Assembly (NCBI GenBank): GCA_947600345.1
Contig: CANQGC010000218.1
Location: 1 to 5,043 of the forward strand
DNA from: an uncultured Clostridia bacterium
GTDB lineage: Bacteria > Bacillota > Clostridia > Christensenellales > Aristaeellaceae
Direction of reading: 5' to 3'
DNA: 5,043 bases
The position numbers were made by a program, and so were the translations under genes. Below are positions 4,623-5,043 of the stretch, in pieces. Under the pieces are notes generated by a model. The model did not search any database. It saw only the letters and a list, made by a program, of their open reading frames with translations, and was not told where the DNA came from. Each line of letters starts with the position of its first letter. The stretch's first letter is position 1.

Positions 4623-4625
4623 CCC
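4607..4625. promoter_or_regulatory. Perfect 19-bp dyad operator overlapping the SDR -35 box
   Basis: GGGTGGAAACTTTCCACCC: two perfect 9-bp half-sites around one central base. A one-base centre cannot form a good hairpin, and no T-run follows, so a dimeric regulator's binding site is more likely than a terminator. It covers the -35 box and part of the spacer, as expected for a repressor. The inner TGGAAAnTTTCCA loosely recalls LacI-family sites, but those normally have an even CG centre. The regulator is not encoded in this window. Confidence 0.7.
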
Positions 4626-4645
4626 CTTTCACGTTGTTTCGTCAA

Positions 4646-5043
4646 TTATTTTTGCGAAGCGCCTTCCGCTTCCGCCAATTTCCGGCCCATCAGCACGCCC
4701 ATGCAACTGGACATCATCAGGCCACGCGTCCAGCCGGAGGAGTCGCCCAGGCAGTGGAGGTTCGCCACGCTGGTGTTCAGGTTCTCGTCCATCTTGATGC
4801 GGTTGGAGTAGAACTTGAGCTCCGGGGAGTAGAGCAGCGTCTCGTGGCTGGCGAAGCCCGGGACGACCTCGTCCATGGCCTGGATGAAGTTGATGATGTT
4901 GGTCATCGCGCGGTAGGGCATCGCGGCGGTGATGTCGCCCGCCACGGCGTCCGGCAGCGTGGGCCGCACGTTGGACTGGGCCAGCTCCTTCGCCCAGGTG
5001 CGCTTGCCGTCCAGTATGTCGCCGAAGCGCTGGACCAGTATGT
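4646..5043 (-). CDS. FAD-dependent dehydrogenase, COG2509-like (C-terminal part, runs off right edge)
   Basis: The last 131 residues of a larger protein are visible, entering from the right edge and ending at TAA 4648-4646. The frame is open to the edge, so a GTG at 4969 is internal and not the start. The visible part begins ILVQRFGDILDGKR and contains VRPTLPDAVAGDI (25-37), MPYR (41-44), LLYSPELKFYSNRI (69-82) and a C-terminal flavin-binding segment LHCLGDSSGWTRGLMMSS (95-112). This order matches the C-terminus of the uncharacterised FAD-dependent dehydrogenases of COG2509, recalled from memory. Their normal length is about 450 residues or more, with the Rossmann FAD motif at the N-terminus, which is outside the window. 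The physiological substrate is unknown. The downstream SDR gene starts 93 bp later from its own promoter. Confidence 0.8.
   Translation of the reverse strand, partial: ILVQRFGDILDGKRTWAKELAQSNVRPTLPDAVAGDITAAMPYRAMTNIINFIQAMDEVVPGFASHETLLYSPELKFYSNRIKMDENLNTSVANLHCLGDSSGWTRGLMMSSCMGVLMGRKLAEAEGASQK

Noticed and set aside
4607..4625. The 19-bp dyad as a terminator of the FAD protein gene
   Set aside because: A one-base centre makes a poor hairpin, no T-run follows, and it overlaps a well-spaced -35/-10 pair.
4646..4969. A separate 107-residue protein starting at GTG 4969
   Set aside because: The frame stays open to the window edge, and the upstream codons continue the same COG2509-like sequence, so this is the tail of a larger protein.

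Overview
This GC-rich window looks like ordinary chromosomal DNA from a bacterium of the Clostridia type. The grounds are consensus-like TATAAT boxes, strong GGAGG-type ribosome binding sites, and gene families common in anaerobic Firmicutes: a small 'PilT-like' P-loop protein, a YkvI-like membrane protein and a COG2509-type flavoprotein. This assignment is an inference from style and content. No rRNA, tRNA, CRISPR array, transposase, phage gene or integration site is visible.

Layout. A leftward set lies at 1-1260: a P-loop NTPase (784-1209), a small single-span membrane protein with an acidic, proline-rich tail (402-713), and the N-terminus of a polytopic membrane protein (1-357) that runs off the left edge. 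It appears to start from a TATAAT box near 1250, and a strong hairpin separates its first two genes. From 1485 a rightward two-gene operon encodes an ADP-ribose pyrophosphatase-type Nudix hydrolase and a RimJ/RimL-type GNAT acetyltransferase. It ends in a perfect 17-bp bidirectional terminator (2637-2676) shared with the convergent gene that follows. Leftward genes fill the rest: a LicC-like nucleotidyltransferase (2688-3410), a hairpin-rich intergenic stretch (3411-3676), a sorbitol-6-phosphate dehydrogenase-like SDR (3677-4552), and the C-terminus of a COG2509-type FAD protein (4646 to the right edge).

How the genes relate. The Nudix and GNAT genes are clearly co-transcribed, but no shared pathway can be read from them. 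The SDR has its own promoter, whose -35 box lies inside a perfect 19-bp dyad, the best regulatory signal in the window. The SDR and the downstream nucleotidyltransferase could in principle form a 'reduce a keto-sugar phosphate, then activate the polyol phosphate' pair. Hairpins, one terminator-like, lie between them, so this is only a hypothesis.

I did not find a convincing new multi-gene system. The points most worth a second look are the dyad operator, the run of four hairpins at 3494-3654 with two overlapping arms, the P-loop/membrane protein gene set with its inter-gene hairpin, and the one-residue insertion in the Nudix box.
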